A stretch of 64,000 bases of DNA from an uncultured Eggerthellaceae bacterium (GCA_910588905.1 CAJURZ010000008.1:20836-84835), one strand, 5' to 3'. Counted from the stretch's first letter, positions 23,917 to 33,479 are shown. Notes: generated from the letters alone by a model not told the origin. Numbers and translations are program-made.

Positions 23917-25230
23917 TCAGGCGTCCTTCAGGTCGAGCCGGATCTGACTGGTAGCGCCCGGGTCCACGTTCGCTTCCCTGCCCGGCACCTGCGGCTCTTC
24001 AGTAACCTGGGCAGGATCCAATGAGGGCTCCTGCTCGAGTAAGGCTGACTGCACCAGGGCGGTAGTCAGCATGCGGTCGGAATCCATCCGCTCCATGATC
24101 TGCGGCCAAGTACGCTGGAACTCGAAGTAGTTCGCGCAGTTCTGCTCGGCGTAACGCCGAGCCTCACCCATAGCCTCTTTCGCAGCCCGCCGATAGGCCT
24201 TCTTATCCGGCCGCACCAAGCTGCGCAAGAACGCCGTGATGGCAATACGTCGTGACAAGCCCCGCTCCAGGAACGGCCCCGGATAGGGCTTCAGGGATTG
24301 GGGCGTGATGCGCAGAAGATCGATGAGTGAGTGGCTGTATTCGAGCTTCGCGTGCTCATAGAGCCAGCGGAAGATGTCTTGGCGAAAGCGCGCCCCTTCG
24401 TGCTTGGTCTTAGGCGGTAGATGGCGAAGCTGCCATTGGTTATCGAACCAGATATCGGAGCCATACATGCGCAGGTCCAGCATGTAGTCGAGGTCTTCAC
24501 CCCGAGGAATCCACGGGTCGAAGGCCAAGCGTCGGAAAGCCTCCTTGTGGATGGCGAGGCAGCCGCCACATACATGGTTGCTGCGGGAGAGCCGCGGGCC
24601 TGCCATAGCGTGGCGGATCCAGTCATTGAAGGCGCTGCCCTGTTGCCAGAACCGGTTGTACCAGCGATCCTCCCATTTGGAATAGTAGGAACCCTGGTCG
24701 TTGATGTAGTACCCCGTCTTAGCCAGGATGGGCACGCCCTTCTTGGTGAGCTTCCCGAGCCCATAGGCTGCCTTGCGCATGAAATCAGGGTCATCGATGA
24801 CCTCGTCGTCATCCAAGAAGATGACAGCATCGAACCCCAACGTGTTCGCTATCACCAGTCCTAGATTGCGAACGGCGCCATACCCACGCAACCCGATCTG
24901 CTGATTGACATTCGTGATGCCCAATTGCTCCATACGCTGGCGGATGAGCGCCAGCTCCGTTGAGCCGATCACCAACGTGGAGAGCTGCTGATGGGCGGCG
25001 ACCGTCTTGCGGACCTTCGCCAGTGCCTCTGCTTCCAGCGAACGATCAGCCGCTACCAGCAGGATGACCAGCCCGAGATTCTCAACGCATTCCAAGGACG
25101 CCAAGCAGCGATCCAGCTCACCTTCATCGTTGATGTTGGTGGTGTGGTCGTAGTTCCCCACGATGCCCTTGGTCTCATTACGGCGCCGAGCGCCCGTGAT
25201 GAACGTAGGGATGACTACTGCCGGCTTCAC
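23917..25230 (-). CDS. GT-A-type glycosyltransferase family protein
   Basis: The 437-residue product begins MKPAVVIPTFITGARRR, a nucleotide-sugar binding start. It has FDAVIFLDDDEVIDDPDFM, whose DDD fits a metal-binding DxD motif, then SRSNHVCGGCLAIHKEAF and PRGEDLDYMLDLRMYG, which resemble acceptor-side motifs of GT2-like enzymes. The C-terminal ~110 residues are helical. No signal peptide or membrane segment is seen, so it is cytoplasmic or peripheral. The donor and acceptor are not predictable from sequence. Confidence 0.82.
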   Translation of the reverse strand: MKPAVVIPTFITGARRRNETKGIVGNYDHTTNINDEGELDRCLASLECVENLGLVILLVAADRSLEAEALAKVRKTVAAHQQLSTLVIGSTELALIRQRMEQLGITNVNQQIGLRGYGAVRNLGLVIANTLGFDAVIFLDDDEVIDDPDFMRKAAYGLGKLTKKGVPILAKTGYYINDQGSYYSKWEDRWYNRFWQQGSAFNDWIRHAMAGPRLSRSNHVCGGCLAIHKEAFRRLAFDPWIPRGEDLDYMLDLRMYGSDIWFDNQWQLRHLPPKTKHEGARFRQDIFRWLYEHAKLEYSHSLIDLLRITPQSLKPYPGPFLERGLSRRIAITAFLRSLVRPDKKAYRRAAKEAMGEARRYAEQNCANYFEFQRTWPQIMERMDSDRMLTTALVQSALLEQEPSLDPAQVTEEPQVPGREANVDPGATSQIRLDLKDA

Positions 25231-25263
25231 GGTTTCAGGCCTCTTCCCTTGCAGCCGCCAAAG

Positions 25264-26064
25264 CTACTGCTTGACGACCAGCGTAACCTTGGCGTTCGCC
25301 TGGCCTACCTCCTGCAAGGTGTCGGGGTTATAGGCAACGAATGTAGCAGTTGCCGGATAGGTACCCGCCGCCAAAGGCTTGGACAGGGTGATGGTCTCGA
25401 TGAAGCTGTCAGGCTTGATGCCGCCGGACTGATAGACCACTTCCCCGTTGTTGTCAGTGGTGATGGTCACCTTGAGCACGTATTTGTTGGAAGGGACGTT
25501 CTCGATGAAAGCAGTCCCCGGAGAGGTGCCGTTCTCGAATTCGATCACGCTGGCGATAGAGATATTGAGCATGCCCTCTTCCATTTGGCGGTTGCGCTCT
25601 GCCTCTATCTCCTCGGGAGTCTTATAAGAAGGCTGCCCCGACTGAGCGGAAGAGTCGAAGAAGGCGTTACCGGAAACGTTCGCGAAGACGAGCGCCCCGG
25701 CGATGACGACGATGATCACCGCCGCACAGATGGCGATGATGATATTCCGCTTACCCTTGGCGCTACGCTCCGGCTTGGCCGCAGGCGGCTCTTGCCGAAC
25801 AGCTTGCTTGGGCTGTTGGGACGCTTGGCCCTGAGGGATGTCTGTGCCCGGGAACGGACGCCGCTCGGGCTGTCCCACCGGATGCTGACCATAGGGTTGT
25901 TGAAACTGTTGAGGATTGCTCTGCGCAGGATGACCCTGCACAGGCTGGTGCTGACCTGTTTGCCCAGTATAAGACTGCGGCACTGGTTGCGGTGCCTGTG
26001 CATTCGAAGCGTGCCCGGGGATATCCCCCTGGGATGCCGGTCTGTTCTGCATGTTTCCCGTCAT
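25264..26064 (-). CDS. Membrane-anchored protein with Gln/Pro-rich N-terminus and C-terminal beta domain
   Basis: The 266-residue product has a glutamine/proline-rich cytoplasmic region of about 95 residues, one membrane segment (NIIIAICAAVIIVVIAGALVF) and an outer domain. The last ~70 residues (VVYQSGGIKPDSFIETITL, KPLAAGTYPATATFVAY) match the end of the protein encoded at 28925-30130 (ALYESPRLSPGTSLDYLTL, EPLEPGEHPVTVQYTAY). The two therefore share an Ig-like or beta-sandwich domain seen in many Gram-positive surface proteins. The function is unknown. It is divergent from the LytS-type kinase. Confidence 0.8.
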   Translation of the reverse strand: MTGNMQNRPASQGDIPGHASNAQAPQPVPQSYTGQTGQHQPVQGHPAQSNPQQFQQPYGQHPVGQPERRPFPGTDIPQGQASQQPKQAVRQEPPAAKPERSAKGKRNIIIAICAAVIIVVIAGALVFANVSGNAFFDSSAQSGQPSYKTPEEIEAERNRQMEEGMLNISIASVIEFENGTSPGTAFIENVPSNKYVLKVTITTDNNGEVVYQSGGIKPDSFIETITLSKPLAAGTYPATATFVAYNPDTLQEVGQANAKVTLVVKQ

Positions 26065-26234
26065 GTGCGCTTCCTTGTTCTTCGCCGAATTCTCATCGAG
26101 CCCATAAAGAGCATAATAAGCTGTAAGTATATTAACGGTTCAGATATCTTTTGTAAAAAATGTGTTGTGCGGAATGCAGCTTTCGGCCTCTCAGGGACCA
26201 GGAAGCTGACGAAACAGGGGGCAGGAGACCGAAC

Positions 26235-27551
26235 GTGAGAACCTTTGATAGCAAGAAGCGGATCCGCCATATGGTCCCTCGGCCGCTCTCTTTGGAGATG
26301 CTGGCTGGACTAGTGGCGCTCTTGGCGGGCGTCACGCTGCTGTGGACCATCTTCTCCAGCCCTAGCTCCATTCCCGTGGTGATCACCGCGGGACTCATCT
26401 TCACCATCAGCGTGGCCATCATCATGCGCCTGCTGCTCGACCCGGATTCCATCCGCGCGCGCCAGACCGACGCCATGCTGCGCCTCTCCTCAACGATGGT
26501 GGACCTCACCAGCAAAGGCCTTGACCAATCTGCCGCTCAGAGGATCTGCGAATATCTCCTGCCCAGCACCCAAGCCATTGCTGTTGCCATCACCGACCGC
26601 ACGGTGATCCTAGGATACGCTGGGTACATGGAGGCAGAGAATCCTTCCGGTGCGAATATCCGCACCCAGGCCACCCACGGGGTCATCGCCGAAGGCGTGC
26701 CACGGGTCATCTATACCCATGAGGATATCGGCTTCCCCGAAGGTCCCTCGGTCATCGAAGCGGCCATCATCATCCCGCTCATCGTCGGCCGCGAGATCTT
26801 CGGCACGCTCAAGTTCTACTATCGCACCGCCCGCAAGATCACCGAGACCCAGAAATCCATCGCCCAGGGTTTCGGCACGCTGCTCTCCACTCAGATAGCC
26901 GCTGCGGAATTGGAGCGCCAACGGGACCTTGCTACCTCGATGGAGCTGAAGATGCTCCAGAACCAGATCAACCCGCACTTCCTGTTCAACACCATCAACA
27001 CCATCGCTTCGTTCATCCGCACTGACCCGCCAAAAGCCCGTCTGCTGTTGCGCGAATTCGCCGTGTTCTATCGCTCCACCCTCGAGAACTCTCAGGACAA
27101 GATCCGGCTGGCGAAGGAGTTGGAGCAGACCCAGCGCTACTTCATGTTCGAAGTGGCCCGGTTCGGCGACGACCGTCTGCAGATGGAGGTCGATCTAGGG
27201 AAGGATGCCGAAGCCATCCAGGAGATGCTAGTGCCTCCCTTCCTCTTGCAGCCCATGGTGGAGAATGCCGTCAAGCATGCTATGCCCCCCGAGGGGCTTC
27301 TGACCGTACGCATCACAGCCACCATAGAGGATCGGGATGTGATAGTGGATGTGCAGGATGACGGCGTGGGGATGGATCAGGAGACCTGCAACTCCATCAT
27401 GCATCCCCGATCAGAAACGGGCCTGGGCATAGCCGTCAAGAACGTCCACGACCGCATGCACGGGTTCTATGGGGAAGGCGCCTCCATGATGGTGGCATCT
27501 GTCCCCGAAGAGGGGACCACCATCACCCTGCGGTTCCCGAACCAGGTCTAG
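26235..27551 (+). CDS. LytS-type sensor histidine kinase (orphan)
   Basis: I place the start at GTG 26235 because AGGAG lies 8 bases upstream; the frame itself opens at 26160 with a less plausible cysteine-rich lead. The 438-residue product has two N-terminal membrane segments (MLAGLVALLAGVTLLWTIF and VVITAGLIFTISVAIIM), a GAF-like domain (about residues 80-220) and the His_kinase domain LKMLQNQINPHFLFNTINTI, with phospho-acceptor His in NPHFLFN. The ATPase part contains QPMVENAVKHAMP and DDGVGM plus GLGIAVKNVHDRM. LytS-type kinases normally sit beside a LytTR response regulator; none is adjacent. Confidence 0.9.
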   Translation: MRTFDSKKRIRHMVPRPLSLEMLAGLVALLAGVTLLWTIFSSPSSIPVVITAGLIFTISVAIIMRLLLDPDSIRARQTDAMLRLSSTMVDLTSKGLDQSAAQRICEYLLPSTQAIAVAITDRTVILGYAGYMEAENPSGANIRTQATHGVIAEGVPRVIYTHEDIGFPEGPSVIEAAIIIPLIVGREIFGTLKFYYRTARKITETQKSIAQGFGTLLSTQIAAAELERQRDLATSMELKMLQNQINPHFLFNTINTIASFIRTDPPKARLLLREFAVFYRSTLENSQDKIRLAKELEQTQRYFMFEVARFGDDRLQMEVDLGKDAEAIQEMLVPPFLLQPMVENAVKHAMPPEGLLTVRITATIEDRDVIVDVQDDGVGMDQETCNSIMHPRSETGLGIAVKNVHDRMHGFYGEGASMMVASVPEEGTTITLRFPNQV

Positions 27552-27563
27552 GAGCCAGAGGCT

Positions 27564-28928
27564 TTAGAACTCCAGCGGCTCCAAGCGGTCGAACACCACG
27601 CCCACGCGCGTGAGGAAGGCCTTCGGGTCGAAGATGGCATCCACACGCTCTTCGGTCAGACTCCCTTCAGCCAATAGCTCTTGGACCTTATCATCGGCTA
27701 GGATGCGATCCTTGAAGGAAAGGCCCTCGACTGCATTCTGGATATCTTCCCAAACTTCCATGGCGTTGCGCTGCACCACCACATAGGCATCCTCACGGGT
27801 CATACCCGCCTCCACGAGCGCCAGCAGCATCTTGCTTGAGAAGATGAGTCCACGCGTGCGCCAGAGGTTATGCTCCATCTTCGCTGGGTACACATTGAGC
27901 CCGTCCAACATCCACTGCATCTTGGAGAACATGTAGTCCAAGGCGATGAAGCTGTCTGCCAAGGCGATGCGCTCCGCACTGGAATGAGAGATATCCCGCT
28001 CATACCAAAGAGCCACGTCGTCGAAGGCCACTTGGGCGTTCGCCTTCACGATGCGCGCCATGCCACAGACACGCTCCGCCGTGATGGGATTGCGCTTGTG
28101 AGGCATGGCCGAGGAACCCTTCTGGCCCTTGGTGAACGGCTCTTCAGCTTCGATCACATCCGATTGCTGGAGCAGCCGCACCTGCATGGCGATGCTCTCC
28201 AGAGTAGAAGCCGTCACCGCCAGAGCCGCTGCAACCTGAGCATGGCGATCCCGTGCCAGTACCTGCGTGGAAAGGGGATCCGGCGTGAGGCCCAACCGTT
28301 CGCAGACATAGCGCTCCACGAAGGGATCGATGCTGGAGTACGTGCCCACCGCACCGGAGATGGCGCCCACGGCGGCCACTTCGCGAGCCTCCTCCATGCG
28401 CACCAAGCAGCGGTGCAGCGCCCAGGCCCAGCTACCGAACTTCATGCCGAAGGTCATGGGCTCTGCATGGATACCATGGGTGCGGCCCACGCACAAAGTG
28501 TCACGCAGTTCGAAGGCGCGGCGCTTGCACGTGGCACCCAGACAACGAATGTCAGCGATGATGATGTCGATGGCCTGGACGATCTGATAGCTGAGTGCGG
28601 TGTCACCCAGATCAGAGGAGGTCATGCCGAAATGCACCCAGCGGCTGGGCTTCTCTTGACCTTCGGGGATGTCGGCATCGATATGCTCAGCCATATTCGT
28701 GGTGAAGGCGATCACGTCATGGTTCGTGGTCTTCTCTATCTCTGAGATGCGCTCCGCCTCCGCGGCGGCATGATCTCGGATCCACTGGGCCTCTTCGGCG
28801 GTGATGCCGATGACACCCAGTTCTGCCTGAGCCTCGCAGGCCAGCACCTCTATCTCACGCCAGATATCGAACTTGTTCTGGAAATCCCAGATGTGGCCCA
28901 TCTCGGGCAAGGTGTAGCGGCTTATCAT
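27564..28928 (-). CDS. purB: Adenylosuccinate lyase
   Basis: The enzyme acts twice in purine synthesis: on SAICAR and on adenylosuccinate. The 454-residue product has the fumarase-superfamily signature GSSAMPHKRNPITAERV, the TTNHDVIAFTTNMAEH segment, HFGMTSSDLGDTAL and RTHGIHAEPMTFG. The frame opens further upstream, but the ATG at 28928 (MISRYTLPEMGHIW) is the family start, with GGAGG nearby. It overlaps the stop of the upstream membrane protein gene as ATGA, indicating coupled translation. Confidence 0.96.
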   Translation of the reverse strand: MISRYTLPEMGHIWDFQNKFDIWREIEVLACEAQAELGVIGITAEEAQWIRDHAAAEAERISEIEKTTNHDVIAFTTNMAEHIDADIPEGQEKPSRWVHFGMTSSDLGDTALSYQIVQAIDIIIADIRCLGATCKRRAFELRDTLCVGRTHGIHAEPMTFGMKFGSWAWALHRCLVRMEEAREVAAVGAISGAVGTYSSIDPFVERYVCERLGLTPDPLSTQVLARDRHAQVAAALAVTASTLESIAMQVRLLQQSDVIEAEEPFTKGQKGSSAMPHKRNPITAERVCGMARIVKANAQVAFDDVALWYERDISHSSAERIALADSFIALDYMFSKMQWMLDGLNVYPAKMEHNLWRTRGLIFSSKMLLALVEAGMTREDAYVVVQRNAMEVWEDIQNAVEGLSFKDRILADDKVQELLAEGSLTEERVDAIFDPKAFLTRVGVVFDRLEPLEF

Positions 28929-30130
28929 AGATGCATATCCTCCGTCACATAGATGCTGCAATCACGGTCGACGTTGACGGTATCATCGTAGCGCCATCCG
29001 TCACCATAGGCAGTATATTGGACGGTGACGGGATGCTCTCCGGGTTCAAGGGGTTCGGCAAGGGTGAGATAGTCAAGGCTCGTTCCCGGAGATAGGCGCG
29101 GGGATTCGTAAAGCGCATCTCCCGTTTCATTGGATATGACCGTGAACTGCATATCCGTATCGTTGTTGGTGATATTCGCAAAACCGATGCGAACATAGGG
29201 TGAGCTCTCCTGACCGAGCATCCTCGTCATGAAGTTGACCCAAAAGCTCCCTCCGCCAGCATCCTTCCCAGCCATTTCGGCCTCATCCGCTTTCGTAGCA
29301 TAGGCAGGCAAACCTTCACGCACCACTGAACCCATAGCCCCCTCGGTGTCCCCGAGGGCGGTAACGCTGATGAGCGTCCAGTCCGGCGGCTCCGCCTGAG
29401 CGTCCCAACCCATCACCACATCCAGTTCGCCCTCATGGGCAACGCCATCCACCATGCGTGTGAGAGCGATGGTCGCATCCTCTTCGCCCCGGTCGAATGC
29501 GTTGCTCACCACGACGGCATCTGTATCCACGCTGAAGAAATCAGTCACATTCAAAGGATTGACGTAGGTCAGGCTCTCATTCACCTCATCCGCCTTCGCC
29601 ATGATGGCGGGCAGGTTGGCCAGCAGCACCTCGTCAGGGATCTTATCGATAGGCTGATAGACATCCTTCACCATGTCCGCCTGGGTGATGGTCCAACCGT
29701 AGCCCCCGTCTGCGCACTGAACGGTGAAAGTGTCATCGAGCTCAAAAGAGCCGTTCGTTGCCTTCACGAAAACCGTGGCCGTAGCGGCAGGCGCCAGGAA
29801 GCCGCGGTCGAGGTCCCGCACCTCTACCTTCGTGGTAGTGAAGCCACGTTGCTCTCCCCAGGTGCTGGAGATGACTCGTTCAGTGATGGCCGGATCTTGG
29901 GCCAGGGAATCTGCCATGGCCCTCTCAGCAGCCGAAGTCCCCGTAGCGTTGAAGATGACCAAGCCTATGCCTGCGAAGACGACGATGGAGAATACGGCCA
30001 AAGCGATGGTGAGGGCTTTGCGGTCCTTCTTCGGCGGTGCAGCCGGAGTGCATTCCTCAGATTGCGCTGGGGCCGACGGAGTGCTCTCTTCAGATTGGGT
30101 CTCCTCAGCGAATACGGTCTCATCAGCCAT
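28925..30130 (-). CDS. Membrane-anchored protein with C-terminal beta domain, upstream of purB
   Basis: The start at 30130 (MADETVFAEETQSEE) has AAAGGGGA upstream. The 401-residue product has an acidic/proline-rich cytoplasmic N-terminus of about 45 residues, one membrane segment (ALTIALAVFSIVVFAGIGLVIF) and a long outer part of about 330 residues. The final ~70 residues share a beta-domain with the protein at 25264-26064. The middle region has pairs of similar beta-rich segments and no recognisable catalytic motif. It lies between purB and the Ser/Thr kinase, which could regulate it, though that is only a positional guess. Confidence 0.8.
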   Translation of the reverse strand: MADETVFAEETQSEESTPSAPAQSEECTPAAPPKKDRKALTIALAVFSIVVFAGIGLVIFNATGTSAAERAMADSLAQDPAITERVISSTWGEQRGFTTTKVEVRDLDRGFLAPAATATVFVKATNGSFELDDTFTVQCADGGYGWTITQADMVKDVYQPIDKIPDEVLLANLPAIMAKADEVNESLTYVNPLNVTDFFSVDTDAVVVSNAFDRGEEDATIALTRMVDGVAHEGELDVVMGWDAQAEPPDWTLISVTALGDTEGAMGSVVREGLPAYATKADEAEMAGKDAGGGSFWVNFMTRMLGQESSPYVRIGFANITNNDTDMQFTVISNETGDALYESPRLSPGTSLDYLTLAEPLEPGEHPVTVQYTAYGDGWRYDDTVNVDRDCSIYVTEDMHL

Positions 30131-30288
30131 GGCGCATCCCCTTTCCCCAAGCAGCATTGCACGCTGAGCTCAGAATACCAGCAAAACAGCCCGATAGCAT
30201 GAAACAACCGCAATCCAAAACCCCTTCTGAGATGCCAGATCGATACCGGGCCACCGGCAGCGTAAGCAGCGAATCGGAAGGGTAGCAG

Positions 30289-33174
30289 CTACCACTCCCC
30301 TTCTGCCATGCGCACGCGGTCGGTCACATTCGCCACCGCGAAGACGACCCCTACAAGGGCTGGCACCAAAGCCCCCGCAACGGACAGGGGCATGAGCCCA
30401 TTCTGCACGCCCACCAGCGGCGGCAGCACCAACATTCCGCAGATGACGATGGCTCCGCAGACCACCGATCCCACGATATCGAACGCCTTGGTGCCCCGAA
30501 GGCAGAAGAGCGAGAAGGCTCCCGCCCCCACGAGCCATGAACCGGCAACGATCCACGTCCCCGCGCTGGCAAGGGTCTCATTCAACCCGTTCGTGATGAC
30601 CGCTCCAGCAATGACAGGGTTCACGGCAACGATGAAATTCGAATACACTTCCCAATTCGCAAGGCTGTGAGACCCTAAGGCAGCGAATACGATAGCGCTC
30701 ACGATGGACCCAGCCGCCGCCGCCAATGCCTCACGCACGTCCATGACCGCTCCAGCCACCACGGGCACCACCGCGGCGAAACCGATGGAACCCAGCAAGG
30801 GCGTCATCATGACCAAGGTGCAAGAGCCATCGCTCCTGCGACCCGCGAACCACCACCAAGCGCCCAATCCGATCACCAAGAGCAGCGCACAGGTCCACGC
30901 CTGGCTGAACATGAGGGAAAGGGCGAAAGCGCCATAGGCGCCAAGGAATCCCACCTTCGGTTTCAGCACTGCCAGCGCTATGAGCAAAAGGAGGACGATG
31001 ACCGCTGCCAAGGGTACCGTTGAGAAAAGGCCGAATGTGGTGTCTTGGGTGCCTGCGGGAGTGGTCCCCTCACCGAACTGCATGCGGAAGTTGAGCAGGC
31101 CCACTGCTGAGACCATGGCTGCTGAGATGCCTGCGACCAGGCGTTTCACCCACCCAGCGCCACGTTCTCCCAACCGATCTATGAAGGGCTCCCGTGGCGG
31201 TCGAGGTGCGCGCTGTTCACGCTCCGTTCGCTCTGGCCGTCCCTCTCTCTCTTCGCGCTCCCGATCATCATCCCGCGCTGGTTGACCTGCGCGAGCCCCT
31301 TGATCAGTCGAGGATCCCACTGGTACATCCATCGCGCCGGGCGCGCCAGCGGCTTCTGCCTTCCCGCGGCCCCCGAACAAGCCAGCGAAGAAGCCGCCCT
31401 TGCCGCCCGCACCCTCCTCGCTCTCCTCAGCCGTATCCGATGTGGCAGCCGCCGGAAGCGTGGCCACAGCCCGGGAGAGCTGCTTGACACCTTCTTTTGC
31501 GCTCCCCAGATTCGGCGTAAGCGCCTTGGAGAATTCGGCGATGGTATCGAAGCGCCCGTCAGCATCGGGAGAGAGCGCCGTGAACATGATGTCGTCCACC
31601 GCCTCGCTCATCCCATCCCAGCACCGGGAGGGCAAGACGATCTCAGCATCTTCTATGACGATCTCAGCATCTGCCAGCGTGCTGGCACGGAACGGATTGG
31701 AGCCGGAGAGCATCTCATAGGTGAGCGATGCCAGCGCCCATTCATCAGTGCGCACGTCCAGCGGCTGACGACGCATCTGCTCCAGGGGCATATACCCGAT
31801 GGTGCCGCCGCCGGTCTTGCCCTGGCCGCTCTCGTTCATCAGCGTGGACAAGCCGAAGTCCGTCACCTTGACGGTCCCTTCCTTGTTCACCACCACGTTC
31901 TCGGGCTTGATGTCTAGATGCAGCACATTCGACTTGTGAGCCACCTCCAGAGCGTGGGACACTCCCGCGAACACCGCGCTGACCATATCCAGGGTGATGT
32001 CATCCCCCAGCTCACGAATGATCCGAGCCAGCGTCTTGCCCTCCACGTATTCCATGATGACGTAGGCCATGTCGCCTTCTACCACGCAATCGTAGACGGT
32101 GACGATGTTCGCATCATTCAGATGGGCGGCAGTGCGTGCCTCCTCTAATCCAGGGACGGTGTCCAGCTGCGCCAATTCAACGGAGCTGGGTGCCGTGTTG
32201 GCCAGAGAAGATGGCGAAGGGGCATTCGCACGACGGGCATTGCGGCTCCGGAAGGCTTGCTCTCGGCGCTGTTGATGCTGCGCACTGGCCTGCCACTGAG
32301 CCACTGCCGTGAAGCTGGGAGAGGCTTCTCCCAGGGGCGTCGTTTCGCGAACCCCACCCAAGGCGAGGTTGCGATGGTAGATATCATCTTGACCAGCATC
32401 ACCCTGGCCTTGCCAGCGCGCTCGCTCCTCCGCATCCATGGCATCCAGAAAGGAGAGCGCTTTCTTGGCCTCTGCTGCTGAACCCTGTTCGGGCGCAGAG
32501 GCGTTCTGGCCACGCCCTTCCGTCCGGCTGAGCAATTCCTCCAGATCGAGGTTGATGCTCAAGGCGTCGCTATCCACCCCGCTGATCTTCGTCTCCCCGG
32601 CACCGCTGATCGCTCCGGGCAACATGTCCACAAGGGAGGGGATCTCACGCGGTCTGGATATGCGCTGCTCCTCGACGGCCTCCTCTTCAGAAGGCACCTC
32701 AGCAGGGATGCCTTGGGTGCGGTCAGGAAGCGGAGCGAAAGCAGCGCCCTGGCCGCTCTTCCGCTCTTTACCGCGCTTGAGACGCTCTTCGCGCTTGCTC
32801 AAGAAACCAGGCTCCTGGGGAAGGACATTGGCACGCACGCCTTCCACGGAGCCGAAGGCAGGTTGGCCGCTCCGATGGCGCCGATAGACGCTACGCGTGG
32901 ATTCCCGATGGATGCGCGCAGCAGCAGAACCGCCTGCAGGGATCACCCGAGAGCTGCCAATGGGGATAGATACCTCAGGGGGCCGATCTATCTGACGGAG
33001 CAGAGCCGCCGTGCGCTTTGCCGCATCCACATCAGCCCGGGTGATGCGAATGCACTTGATGGCAACATCGCGCTTGAGATGGGTGTCGAAGGCATGTTGG
33101 ACGGTGGCGTATCCACCCGAACCTGCTTTGCCGATCACCCGGTATCTATCCAGTATGAGCTCTTGCTCAAGCAT
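30289..33174 (-). CDS. Ser/Thr protein kinase with a ~280-residue insertion in the N-lobe and C-terminal membrane domain
   Basis: The 961-residue protein is a Hanks-type kinase. Seen in order: glycine loop GKAGSGGYATV (15-25), Lys40 in VAIKC, an insertion from about 60 to 338 rich in Ser, Gly, Glu and Gln, then GLEEARTAAHLND as helix C (Glu 344 or 345), hinge VIMEYVEGKTL, the catalytic loop HLDIKPENV (419-427; HLD in place of HRD), DFG at 439-441 and TIGYMPLEQM. After the kinase come a charged low-complexity stretch and about six to eight hydrophobic segments at the C-terminus. Normally beta-3 and helix C are about 10-15 residues apart. The reading frame is intact, so this is not a broken gene. 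Confidence 0.9.
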   Translation of the reverse strand: MLEQELILDRYRVIGKAGSGGYATVQHAFDTHLKRDVAIKCIRITRADVDAAKRTAALLRQIDRPPEVSIPIGSSRVIPAGGSAAARIHRESTRSVYRRHRSGQPAFGSVEGVRANVLPQEPGFLSKREERLKRGKERKSGQGAAFAPLPDRTQGIPAEVPSEEEAVEEQRISRPREIPSLVDMLPGAISGAGETKISGVDSDALSINLDLEELLSRTEGRGQNASAPEQGSAAEAKKALSFLDAMDAEERARWQGQGDAGQDDIYHRNLALGGVRETTPLGEASPSFTAVAQWQASAQHQQRREQAFRSRNARRANAPSPSSLANTAPSSVELAQLDTVPGLEEARTAAHLNDANIVTVYDCVVEGDMAYVIMEYVEGKTLARIIRELGDDITLDMVSAVFAGVSHALEVAHKSNVLHLDIKPENVVVNKEGTVKVTDFGLSTLMNESGQGKTGGGTIGYMPLEQMRRQPLDVRTDEWALASLTYEMLSGSNPFRASTLADAEIVIEDAEIVLPSRCWDGMSEAVDDIMFTALSPDADGRFDTIAEFSKALTPNLGSAKEGVKQLSRAVATLPAAATSDTAEESEEGAGGKGGFFAGLFGGRGKAEAAGAPGAMDVPVGSSTDQGARAGQPARDDDREREEREGRPERTEREQRAPRPPREPFIDRLGERGAGWVKRLVAGISAAMVSAVGLLNFRMQFGEGTTPAGTQDTTFGLFSTVPLAAVIVLLLLIALAVLKPKVGFLGAYGAFALSLMFSQAWTCALLLVIGLGAWWWFAGRRSDGSCTLVMMTPLLGSIGFAAVVPVVAGAVMDVREALAAAAGSIVSAIVFAALGSHSLANWEVYSNFIVAVNPVIAGAVITNGLNETLASAGTWIVAGSWLVGAGAFSLFCLRGTKAFDIVGSVVCGAIVICGMLVLPPLVGVQNGLMPLSVAGALVPALVGVVFAVANVTDRVRMAEGEW

Positions 33175-33227
33175 CTAAGCTGCGCCTTTCAAGTGCATAT
33201 ATGGTGTATTTAGGCGTGATCTTTGTG

Positions 33228-33233
33228 ATTGTA
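33228..33233 (-). promoter_or_regulatory. Candidate -10 for the Ser/Thr kinase gene
   Basis: TACAAT on the minus strand would give a leader of about 45-50 nt before the kinase ATG at 33174. The -35 is weak. Confidence 0.35.
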
Positions 33234-33260
33234 GCAAAGAATCGGGTAGGGACGGCGGCC

Positions 33261-33280
33261 GGGTCGATCATGATCGACCC
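33261..33280 (+). repeat. REP-like palindrome, copy E
   Basis: GGGTCGATC-AT-GATCGACCC, perfect 9-bp stem, with GTAGGG a little upstream. Confidence 0.75.
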
Positions 33281-33339
33281 CTGCGGAGGACCCGGCAGGT
33301 TTCCATCGGGTGAACCTTACATGACAGGTTGTTCGTAGG

Positions 33340-33357
33340 GGCTGATCTCGATCAGCC
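33340..33357 (+). repeat. REP-like palindrome, copy F
   Basis: GGCTGATC-TC-GATCAGCC, 8-bp stem, preceded by CGTAGG as in copy C. Confidence 0.7.
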
Positions 33358-33465
33358 ATCCTGCGGGCGCGGCGGCCGTTCGCTCGCGTCAAGGCACGCT
33401 TCGCTTTCCGCCTTGACCCTCGCGGCTCCCATGGGGAGGATCGTCCCATGGGAGTGAACCTTACC

Positions 33466-33479
33466 GGTTCAAGTCCTTC
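33466..33479 (+). repeat. Inverted relic of tRNA-Leu T-arm
   Basis: GGTTCAAGTCCTTC matches, in the opposite orientation, the T-arm of the tRNA-Leu gene (complement of 33579-33593). TCGCCC and the 12-base CATAAGAACATG that follow in plus orientation match the next parts of the tRNA 3' end and its downstream flank. Confidence 0.6.
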
